Part shown: piece after piece, positions 7,560 to 13,493 of the stretch
Position numbering within the stretch: the first letter of the stretch is position 1
Layout: the number at the start of each line of letters is the position of its first letter
Source of the DNA: RYN-431 sp036388295
GTDB taxonomy: Bacteria > Planctomycetota > Phycisphaerae > Tepidisphaerales > Tepidisphaeraceae
Direction: 5' to 3'
Length of the DNA: 18,458 nucleotides
Assembly (NCBI GenBank): GCA_036388295.1
Contig: DASVSC010000171.1
Location: 1-18,458 of the forward strand
Notes under the pieces: model-generated
Seen by the model: only the letters and a program-made list of their open reading frames with translations
Database searches by the model: none
What the model was told of the DNA's origin: nothing
Position numbers and translations under genes: made by a program

Positions 7560-7587
7560 TTTACAAACCGGTGAGGCGGACTAGGAT
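7560..7587 (+). promoter_or_regulatory. Putative sigma-70-like promoter of tig
   Basis: TTTACA (7560-7565, 5/6 to TTGACA) and TAGGAT (7582-7587, 4/6 to TATAAT) with a 16-nt spacer, placed after the 7511-7548 hairpin. The predicted transcription start is near 7594, giving a leader of about 54 nt that ends in the GAGGA ribosome binding site (7639-7643). Confidence 0.4.
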
Positions 7588-7647
7588 GCACGGCCCCTCG
7601 CGCGGAACCGATCCGCGCGATTGCTATTTTTTCAGAGCGAGGACGTG

Positions 7648-9018
7648 ATGACCGAAAGCCAAGCCGCCGTGGCCGAACAGGAAGAAGCCGAGTTCCTCTA
7701 CCCCGTTACCGTCGAGGACGCGGGCGTGGCCACGAAGAAGGTCACCGTCACGATCCCCGCCGACCGCATCACGCAGTCGATCGATACGCAGTTCAAAGAC
7801 CTGCGCTCCAGCGCCGCCCTCCCCGGTTTCCGCCCGGGCCGTGTGCCGCAGAAGCTGATCGAAAAGAAGTTCACGAAGGACGTGCGCGACCAGGTCACGC
7901 AGACGCTCCTCCGCGAGAGCTACCAACAGGCCGTCGAGAAGAACAAGCTTCAGGTCCTCGGCGAGCCCAGCTTCGAGAACGAAGAAGGCATCAAGCTGCC
8001 CGAGGGCGGCGGCGACCTGAGCTACACCTTCAGCGTCGAAGTCCAACCCGACTTTGCCCTGCCGGAACTCAGCGGCATCACCATCAAGAAGCCCAAAATC
8101 GAAGTGAAGGACGAGCACGTCGAGCAGGCCCTGAAGAACCTGCGCGAGCAGCAAGGCACCCTGCTGCCGGTCGAAGACCGTGGCGTCGCGGAAGGCGACG
8201 CCGTCGAGGCCGACATTGTCATCAAGAACGGCGATGAGGAACTCGTGCACCAGCCGCAGTTCCAGTTCTACGCCCGAAAGCCGATGACCCTTTTGGCGCT
8301 GCAGTTCGACGACCTGCCCGCCACCCTGGCCGGTGCCAAGCCCGGCGAAACCCGCACCGCCACAGCGGTCGCGCCCGAAACGCACCAGCGTGAAGACCTC
8401 CGTGGCAAGGAACTCACCGTTGAGTTCAAGATCAACGACATCCGCCAGCTGGAACTGGCCGAAATCAACGCCGAGTTCCTGCAGCAGCTCGGCTTCGAAA
8501 ACGAAGAAGAGCTGAACAAGGCCCTCCGCGAGGAGATGGAAAACCGCGTCAAGAACGACGTACAGAACGCGATGCGCGATCAAGTGGCTAAGGCCCTACT
8601 GGAAGCCACGCAGTTCGAACTGCCGAGCAAGCTCAGCAAGAACCAGGAAATGCGCATCGTGCAACGCCGGGCAATGGACCTCGTCCAGCGCGGCGTTCCC
8701 GAAGAGCAGATCGGCGCAAACATCGAAATGCTCAAGGGCGGCGCCAGCGACGAAGCGGCCCGCGAACTGAAGCTGTTCTTCATCCTCGGCAAAGTCGCCG
8801 AGAGCATGGAAATTGAAGTCAGCAACGGCGAATTGAACGGCAACATCGCCGCCATCGCCGAACAGCGTGGCCTCCGCCCCGAAAAGCTCCGCCAGCAGAT
8901 GCAGCAGGAAGGCACCCTCAGCAACCTGTACCTGCGCCTCCGCGAACTGAAGGCGATCGACAAGATCCTAGAAAAAGCGACGATCGAAGAAGTCGAGCCG
9001 GACGCGCTCAAGGCGTAA
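7648..9018 (+). CDS. tig: Trigger factor, ribosome-associated chaperone
   Basis: Cytoplasmic chaperone of 456 aa that docks at the ribosomal exit tunnel and shields nascent chains. The N-terminal domain (about 17-150) holds the ribosome-docking loop LPGFRPGRVPQKLIEKKF (58-75). The middle region (about 180-270) occupies the place of the FKBP-type PPIase domain but is divergent: its ends (GDAVEADIVIKNG and LRGKELTVEFKINDI) are recognisable, while the usual FVLAxGxGxxIPGFE core is not. The C-terminal arms (270-445) are helical and highly charged. Compared with E. coli TF it has an acidic extension of about 16 residues at the N-terminus. The start is ATG 7648, with GAGGA 4 nt upstream; a TTG at 7621 is a less likely alternative. 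A strong hairpin follows the stop, and hisS is next on the same strand. Confidence 0.95.
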   Translation: MTESQAAVAEQEEAEFLYPVTVEDAGVATKKVTVTIPADRITQSIDTQFKDLRSSAALPGFRPGRVPQKLIEKKFTKDVRDQVTQTLLRESYQQAVEKNKLQVLGEPSFENEEGIKLPEGGGDLSYTFSVEVQPDFALPELSGITIKKPKIEVKDEHVEQALKNLREQQGTLLPVEDRGVAEGDAVEADIVIKNGDEELVHQPQFQFYARKPMTLLALQFDDLPATLAGAKPGETRTATAVAPETHQREDLRGKELTVEFKINDIRQLELAEINAEFLQQLGFENEEELNKALREEMENRVKNDVQNAMRDQVAKALLEATQFELPSKLSKNQEMRIVQRRAMDLVQRGVPEEQIGANIEMLKGGASDEAARELKLFFILGKVAESMEIEVSNGELNGNIAAIAEQRGLRPEKLRQQMQQEGTLSNLYLRLRELKAIDKILEKATIEEVEPDALKA

Positions 9019-9045
9019 ACCGTCGGTCCGATGACTTGAATTGCT

Positions 9046-9077
9046 GCAGATGACAAGGCCTTGGCCTTGTCATCTGC
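9046..9077. terminator. 14-bp hairpin with CTTG loop after tig, probable terminator
   Basis: GCAGATGACAAGGC (9046-9059) pairs perfectly with GCCTTGTCATCTGC (9064-9077), leaving a CTTG tetraloop, a class known for high stability. It starts 28 nt after the tig stop. Only GTTTGGT follows, so the T-tract is poor. It contains the motif GCAGAT, also the core of the repeats at 10537, 13293 and 18394. Confidence 0.6.
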
Positions 9078-9084
9078 GTTTGGT

Positions 9085-9213
9085 CCCCTCTCCCCTTGCG
9101 GGAGAGGGTTAGGGAGAGGGGTTTCGCGGTACGCCGCGAGAGCCACCCAACAAGGACGTCTGCCGAGTACGGCAGAAACCCCTCCCCCCGCCCCCTCCCT
9201 CAAGGGGAGGGGG
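9085..9213. repeat. Composite repeat of four hairpins between tig and hisS
   Basis: Four stem-loops follow one another. CCCTCTCCC/GGGAGAGGG (9086-9094 with 9100-9108) continues into GTTAGGGAGAGGGG. CGCGG-TACG-CCGCG is at 9125-9138. CTGCCG-AGTA-CGGCAG is at 9160-9175. CCCCCTCCC/GGGAGGGGG (9191-9199 with 9205-9213) is the last. In addition the outer parts pair, since GGGGTTTC (9118-9125) is complementary to GAAACCCC (9175-9182). The CCCTCTCCC...GGGAGAGGGTTAGGG unit is a widespread intergenic repeat type, and a relative in the opposite orientation lies at 15456-15494. The last stem ends 5 nt before the hisS ribosome binding site. Confidence 0.7.
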
Positions 9214-9230
9214 AGAAGAAGGAATCGCTC

Positions 9231-10520
9231 ATGGCATCCGCACCGACCGTCCGCGCCCTCACCGGCTTCAAAGACACGCTCCCCGCCGACGCCGCACGTT
9301 GGCAGCACGTCGAGGCCGCCGCCCGCTCCGTCGCCGGCGCGTTCGGCTACCACGAAATCCGCACGCCCGTCCTTGAATCGGCCGACGTCTATCACCGCGG
9401 CGTCGGCGAAACCAGCGACGTCGTGCAGAAGGAAACCTACACCTTCACTGACCGCGACGGCAGCCAAGTCACGCTCCGCCCCGAGGGCACCGCCGGCGTC
9501 GTCCGCGCCGTTATCGAAGCCGGCCTGCTGAACCTCGAAGGCGCACGGGTCAAAGTTTTCTACATCGCCAGCAACTTCCGCCACGAACGCCCGCAGAAGG
9601 GCCGGCTCCGCCAGCACCACCAGTTCGGCATCGAAGCCTTCGGCGTGCCGACGCCGGAGCAGGACGTCGAATGCATTCTGCTGCAACTGGCGTTCTATCA
9701 ACGCTGCGGCGTCCGCGATCTGTCACTCAGCGTCAACAGCCTCGGCGACCGCGAGAGCAAGCAGCGCTATCGCGACGCACTCGTTAAGTTCCTGACGCCC
9801 AAGCAGGCGGAACTCAGCGAAGATTCGCAGCGCCGCCTCACGACCAACCCGCTGCGCATCCTCGACAGCAAAGACCCGCGCGACGTCGCCGCCCGCGAAG
9901 GCGTGCCCGCGGCGGCCGATTCGCTGTCGGATAAGTCGAAGGCGCATTTCGCCCGCGTCGTCGAACTGCTGACGACGGCCGGCGTCGCGTTTAAAGTCGA
10001 CGCCTCACTCGTGCGCGGATTCGACTATTACACCGACACGCTCTGGGAAGTCACCGCCGGCGGCCTGGGCAGCCAGGCGGCGATCGGCGGCGGCGGGCGG
10101 TACGACAACCTCGTCGAACAACTCGGCGGCCGCCCCACCCCCGGCGTCGGCTTCGGCAGCGGCCTGGAACGATTGCTGCTGGCCCTCGAAGGTCAGAACG
10201 TCGAGCTGCCGGTGAAGCGCCGCCCGCTCGTCTGGCTCGCCCACCACGGCGACGCCGGCCGGGAGTTCAACCTGACGCTCGCCAATCACCTGCGCCAAGC
10301 CGACATCGCCACAGACCTCGACCTCACCGGACGTTCAATCAAGGCCCAGATGAAGATGGCTGACCGCGAAAAGGCCCGCTGGTGCGTGGTCGTCGGCGAC
10401 GACGAACTGGCCGCCGGCAATGTGGTGTTGAAGGACCTCAACGCCCACGAGCAGCAGACGGTGCCGCAGGACAAACTGCTGCCGATGCTGGCGGACCTCG
10501 TCGGCCGTTCCACGATGTAG
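9231..10520 (+). CDS. hisS: Histidyl-tRNA synthetase
   Basis: Class II aminoacyl-tRNA synthetase of 429 aa that charges tRNA-His; cytoplasmic, normally a homodimer. Visible are the N-terminal ALTGFKDTLP (9-18), the TLRPEGTAG block (81-89), motif 2 FYIASNFRHERPQKGRLRQ (110-128), the histidine-specific HisA segment LVRGFDYYTDTLWEV (260-274), HisB-type AIGGGGRYDNLVEQLGG (284-300) and motif 3 GVGFGSGLERLLLAL (305-319), followed by the anticodon-binding domain to the end. Length is normal. Start ATG 9231 has AAGGA at 9219-9223, 7 nt upstream; the frame stays open to 9096 only through the repeat sequence and encodes no conserved residues there. It converges with dapF, whose stop lies 97 nt away across an inverted repeat. 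Confidence 0.97.
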   Translation: MASAPTVRALTGFKDTLPADAARWQHVEAAARSVAGAFGYHEIRTPVLESADVYHRGVGETSDVVQKETYTFTDRDGSQVTLRPEGTAGVVRAVIEAGLLNLEGARVKVFYIASNFRHERPQKGRLRQHHQFGIEAFGVPTPEQDVECILLQLAFYQRCGVRDLSLSVNSLGDRESKQRYRDALVKFLTPKQAELSEDSQRRLTTNPLRILDSKDPRDVAAREGVPAAADSLSDKSKAHFARVVELLTTAGVAFKVDASLVRGFDYYTDTLWEVTAGGLGSQAAIGGGGRYDNLVEQLGGRPTPGVGFGSGLERLLLALEGQNVELPVKRRPLVWLAHHGDAGREFNLTLANHLRQADIATDLDLTGRSIKAQMKMADREKARWCVVVGDDELAAGNVVLKDLNAHEQQTVPQDKLLPMLADLVGRSTM

Positions 10521-10536
10521 CGTGGCGGAGTTAATG

Positions 10537-10613
10537 AGCCGCAGATGAACGCAGATAGACGCAGATCGAAAAGAGACACACTTATCTGCGTTCATCTGCG
10601 TCTATCTGCGGCT
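10537..10613. repeat. Inverted repeat of three 10-nt GCAGAT units per arm, between convergent hisS and dapF
   Basis: The left arm has AGCCGCAGAT, GAACGCAGAT and AGACGCAGAT (10537-10566). The right arm, read on the minus strand, has AGCCGCAGAT, AGACGCAGAT and GAACGCAGAT (10613-10584), so the two inner units are swapped. The arms pair over about 30 bp with mismatches in the spacer trinucleotides, around a 17-nt loop. It fills the gap between two convergent genes and ends 4 nt from the dapF stop codon, so a bidirectional terminator is likely. Confidence 0.75.
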
Positions 10614-10617
10614 GCTC

Positions 10618-11496
10618 TTATTCGTTCCACGTCCCGCTGAACACTTCCGTCGCCGGGCCGTTCATGAAAACGTGGTTGTCCGCTTCGCGCCATTCCAGCG
10701 TCAGATCACCGCCCGGCAAATGGGCCAGCACTTTGCGATCGGTACGGCCTGTCAGGATCGCCGACACCACCACCGCGCACGCGCCGGTGCCGCAGGCCAT
10801 CGTGATGCCGCTGCCGCGTTCCCAGGTGCGCATGATCACTTCGTTGCGTGACACGATTTGCACCCAGTGGGCATTAATCCGTCGCGGAAAGGCGACGTAG
10901 TTTTCGACGGCCGGGCCGCTGACGTTCAAGTCGATTTTGCTGACGTCGTCTACGAAGAACGTCGCGTGCGGGTTCCCCATGCTCACGAATGTGGCCGGCG
11001 TGGTGACGCCGCGGCCTTCCAGGGCCAGTTCGTATTCGTGCTCGCCGCGCTTCTTGAACGCCGCGTTCCGGCCGACCGCGCCTTGCTTCACGGGGATCTT
11101 GTCCAGTTCCAGCACCGGCTCGCCCATGTCGACGGTGGCGGTCTTGACCTTCCCGCCGTCGACGTCCAGCGCGATCGACAGCACGCCGTTGCCCGTCAGC
11201 ACGCGCATCGGGTTCGTTTTCGCCAGGCCGTGGTCGTAGGCGTATTTGGCGACGCAGCGGACGCCGTTGCCGCACATTTCGCTTTCGCTGCCGTCGGCGT
11301 TGAACATGCGCATGCGCACGTCGGCCTGCGGTTCACCTTCGCGCGTGGGCAGGATCAGGATCAGCCCGTCGCTGCCGATGCCGAAGTGGCGGTCACTCAC
11401 CTGCCGCGCGACGCGCGCGGGGTCGTCCACCGTTTCGGCAAAGCCGTTGACGTACACGTAATCATTGCCGAGGCCGTGCATCTTCGTGAAGTTCAT
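10618..11496 (-). CDS. dapF: Diaminopimelate epimerase
   Basis: Converts LL- to meso-2,6-diaminopimelate, the last shared step toward lysine and DAP-type peptidoglycan; cytoplasmic, cofactor-free two-base enzyme of 292 aa. Both catalytic cysteines are present: Cys75 in FNADGSESEMCGNGVRC (65-81) and Cys235 in ITMACGTGACA (231-241). Also seen are the N-terminal FTKMHGLGNDYVYV (3-16), HFGIGSDGLILI (37-48), MGNPHATFF (173-181) and the ERGSG loop (226-230). Length is typical. ATG 11496 is taken as start; a GTG two codons upstream (11502) is possible if the mRNA is leaderless from the TATAAT at 11508-11513. No Shine-Dalgarno is visible. Presence of dapF fits planctomycetes that make DAP-type peptidoglycan. 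Confidence 0.97.
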   Translation of the reverse strand: MNFTKMHGLGNDYVYVNGFAETVDDPARVARQVSDRHFGIGSDGLILILPTREGEPQADVRMRMFNADGSESEMCGNGVRCVAKYAYDHGLAKTNPMRVLTGNGVLSIALDVDGGKVKTATVDMGEPVLELDKIPVKQGAVGRNAAFKKRGEHEYELALEGRGVTTPATFVSMGNPHATFFVDDVSKIDLNVSGPAVENYVAFPRRINAHWVQIVSRNEVIMRTWERGSGITMACGTGACAVVVSAILTGRTDRKVLAHLPGGDLTLEWREADNHVFMNGPATEVFSGTWNE

Positions 11497-11507
11497 GGTC
11501 ACGGGGC

Positions 11508-11513
11508 ATTATA
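11508..11513 (-). promoter_or_regulatory. Consensus TATAAT -10 box just upstream of dapF
   Basis: On the minus strand TATAAT ends 5 nt before GTG 11502 and 11 nt before ATG 11496, so the transcript would begin at or within a few bases of the start codon. No good -35 hexamer is found at 16-18 nt spacing, where the left arm of the 11526-11679 repeat lies. Confidence 0.4.
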
Positions 11514-11525
11514 CGGCAGAGGATT

Positions 11526-11679
11526 GAACCACGAAGCACCCGAAGGACGCGAAGAGATGACTGACGATCAGACGTCGCTCTATGGATCAGCTCTGTTCCA
11601 TTTTATAAAGAATGAGTCAGAACCTGATACCCACCAAGCCTCTGGCCCCTCTTCGCGTCCTTCGTGTGCTTCGTGGTTC
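11526..11679. repeat. Long near-perfect inverted repeat (31-bp arms) of ACGAAG-type units
   Basis: The arm at 11526-11556 begins GAACCACGAAGCAC and ends GGACGCGAAGAG. The arm at 11649-11679 is its reverse complement with one mismatch in 31 positions. The loop is 92 nt, with no coding capacity and no internal repeat that I can see. The arms are themselves built of about 9-nt units ending in CGAAG. No flanking target-site duplication is evident. It lies between the divergent starts of dapF and the gene at 11741. The arm sequence resembles ACCACGAAG-type intergenic repeats seen in many environmental bacteria (from memory). Confidence 0.8.
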
Positions 11680-11715
11680 ACTTTTCCGCCGTTGAAGCGA
11701 TTCCTCCAGTTATCC

Positions 11716-11740
11716 GTCCGATACGTCCGATAAAGACGTC
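11716..11740 (+). promoter_or_regulatory. Tandem CGATA motif and -10-like box upstream of the GTG start at 11741
   Basis: GTCCGATAC (11716-11724) is directly repeated as GTCCGATAA (11725-11733). The second copy gives GATAAA (11729-11734), ending 6 nt before the GTG start, the same geometry as at 2255, 3734 and 13494. No Shine-Dalgarno is present. It may be a leaderless promoter or a small operator. Confidence 0.35.
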
Positions 11741-13294
11741 GTGCCGACTACTCTTGCCCCCGACGACACGCAGACGCTCGTTTCCCTCGCGGCCGGGCGT
11801 TTTGCGGACAACTGCGCGGCGCTCGGCATGACGCTTACTTTCCCCGAGCTGGACTTCGCCATCGCCCGCGACGGCTCACTCTCGGCCAAGCGCGGCGGCC
11901 AGTGGTTGGCCGGCTGTTCCGTGCCGCGGCGGGCGGCGGACGTGATGCTTCGGAACGAGCACTGGAAAGGCCGCTCGCTCTGCCTGCTGACGCCGACGAA
12001 CGGCCATCAGGCGGCGGCCTGCCTGCACCGGCTCGGGCCGACGAAGGCGTTGGTTGTCGTCGTCCCGTCGATCGACTGTCTCGCCGAAGTCCTCGCCTGC
12101 TGCGACTTCACCGCCGCGATCGTCGCCGGCCGCCTGCACTTTGCCTGGGACGAGGCGTCGCTGCGCCGTGTCTTTGCCGATCATCCCGGCCTGGCCGTCC
12201 CACAGCAGATGGTGCGGCTGCCGGACGTCGATCCGGACGCCGTCGCGGCCGCACAAGCCTGGACGCAGAACGTGCTGAGCCCGATCACCGGGGACCACGC
12301 CGTTCGCATGCGCAGCGCCGCCCGGGCGGAGGCGACGACCGGCCGCTGCATACTCGTCGGCCGGCACTTCCGGCTCTGGAACGATGCCGGCGACACCCTG
12401 GCCCGCGTCTGCGGCGCGGGCGATGTCGTCCTGAACGCCGACGACCCGCTTCATTCTGCCGAAGCCGTTCTTGCCGAGCGCACGGCCGCCGCCGGTAGTG
12501 TTCTCAGCGACCGCGCTCGCCCCACCTGGGCGACGTGGGACCGGCCCTGGATCACCTGGCTGACGCGGCCGACGATTCCGCCGTATCAGCCGGCGTTCGC
12601 CCGCGACGCGCTGCTGCTGGCCGACGAGTGCTGGCTTCCGCTCGCCCGCGCCGCCGGCTGGCCGGTCGACCGATTGACCGTCGCCCGCTGGCCCGCGGAA
12701 GCGATCACCGTCACGCCCGGGCGGCCGCTGGCGCTGATCGCCGATCACCCCGACCTCGACCCGCCCGCCGACGTCCGCGATCTGTCCGGCCGCCTGCTGG
12801 TGTGGGAGGCGATTCGCGAGGAACTCACGCGCGACCCGTTCGCACTCGGCGACGACCCGGCGCGTTACGTCGAGCGTGCCCCATCCCGGCTGAATCTGCC
12901 GCCCGCCGTCGACTTCCCCACAGGGCGGTTCGTCGACGCGCTCGTCGGCCCCGCTTTCACTGTCGGCATCGCCGGCTGGCTGGCGGCCAAAGGCGTGCCG
13001 TTTACCCTTCACGGCCGCGGCTGGTCCGGGGAGACGACGCTCTCTACCTACGATCGTGGCCCCATTGCCGACCGCGAAGCCTTCCATCAGATCGTGGCGT
13101 CCAGCGGCGGCGTGATCGATCCGTTCGTTACGACCGCCGGCCACCCCGTTCGCTCACTCGCCGTCCCCGTCCTCCGCGCCTTTGGCCGCACGCCCCAGCG
13201 CGTGTTACAGGACGTTGCCGCCATTCAGGCCGGACGGCTGCCGGTTTCACCTGTCCTCTCGCCGTTGTGCCAAGCCGCGGTTTTGGTGGGTTGA
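11741..13294 (+). CDS. Uncharacterised protein, possible glycosyltransferase-like C-terminal region
   Basis: I do not recognise this 517 aa protein with certainty. It has no signal peptide or membrane segment, so it is probably cytoplasmic. The N-terminal third has alternating beta/alpha character (TKALVVVVPSIDCLAEVLACCDFTAAIVAG, split here: TKALVVVVPSID then CLAEVLACCDFTAAIVAG, about 95-125). Residues about 410-485 look like the donor-binding half of a GT-B glycosyltransferase: VPFTLHGRGW (Gly-Arg-Gly-Trp at 425-428), RGPIADREAFHQIVAS, then a short strand with IDPFVTTAGHP, as in CgeB-like enzymes. The start is GTG 11741; the next in-frame ATG (11828) would remove 29 residues. The next gene on the strand is a clear glycosyltransferase, which supports a joint glycosylation role. 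Between them lies an inverted repeat starting in this gene's stop codon. Confidence 0.6.
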   Translation: MPTTLAPDDTQTLVSLAAGRFADNCAALGMTLTFPELDFAIARDGSLSAKRGGQWLAGCSVPRRAADVMLRNEHWKGRSLCLLTPTNGHQAAACLHRLGPTKALVVVVPSIDCLAEVLACCDFTAAIVAGRLHFAWDEASLRRVFADHPGLAVPQQMVRLPDVDPDAVAAAQAWTQNVLSPITGDHAVRMRSAARAEATTGRCILVGRHFRLWNDAGDTLARVCGAGDVVLNADDPLHSAEAVLAERTAAAGSVLSDRARPTWATWDRPWITWLTRPTIPPYQPAFARDALLLADECWLPLARAAGWPVDRLTVARWPAEAITVTPGRPLALIADHPDLDPPADVRDLSGRLLVWEAIREELTRDPFALGDDPARYVERAPSRLNLPPAVDFPTGRFVDALVGPAFTVGIAGWLAAKGVPFTLHGRGWSGETTLSTYDRGPIADREAFHQIVASSGGVIDPFVTTAGHPVRSLAVPVLRAFGRTPQRVLQDVAAIQAGRLPVSPVLSPLCQAAVLVG

Positions 13295-13426
13295 GTGGCC
13301 GCAGATGAACGCAGATGAACGCTGATAAGACAGGCAGAGCAAAACGTGGAACGCGTGGCTTGGCGGCTCAACATTCTGAGTTCGACACTTCATTTCTTTC
13401 TTATCCGCGTTCATCTGCGGCCACTC
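13293..13426. repeat. Inverted repeat of GCAGATGAAC units between the two glycosylation genes
   Basis: GAGTGGCCGCAGATGAACGC (13293-13312) is matched perfectly by its reverse complement at 13407-13426. The left arm carries one extra 10-nt unit (AGATGAACGC, 13313-13322) before both arms continue into GATAAG (13324-13329) and its complement CTTATC (13400-13405). The left arm starts within the TGA stop of the upstream gene. The roughly 80-nt loop has no coding capacity. Same family as the repeats at 10537 and 18394. Confidence 0.75.
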
Positions 13427-13481
13427 ATCCGCCCCGCCCGCACAGCCGGCTTATCTTCTCAACCCCGCGTCGGTTCGGTTC

Positions 13482-13493
13482 GATAGTTGCGAC
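13482..13493 (+). promoter_or_regulatory. -10-like GATAGT placed for a leaderless start at 13494
   Basis: CGATAGT (13481-13487) ends 6 nt before ATG 13494 and no Shine-Dalgarno is visible in between. GATAGT matches TATAAT at 4/6. No convincing -35 is present. The position is identical to the CGATA motifs upstream of the genes starting at 2255, 3734 and 11741. Confidence 0.35.

Noticed and set aside
6067..8583. Minus-strand open frames opposite ubiD (6067-6963) and tig (7624-8583)
   Set aside because: The plus frames encode highly recognisable proteins; the minus products have shadow-type composition.
8580..9701. Minus-strand open frame of 373 codons across the tig-hisS gap
   Set aside because: It reads through the dispersed repeat and yields the typical NPLPQGERG peptide; both ends are shadows of tig and hisS.
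10537..13426. CRISPR array
   Set aside because: The GCAGAT units are 10-nt direct or inverted repeats without unique spacers and there are no cas genes in the window.
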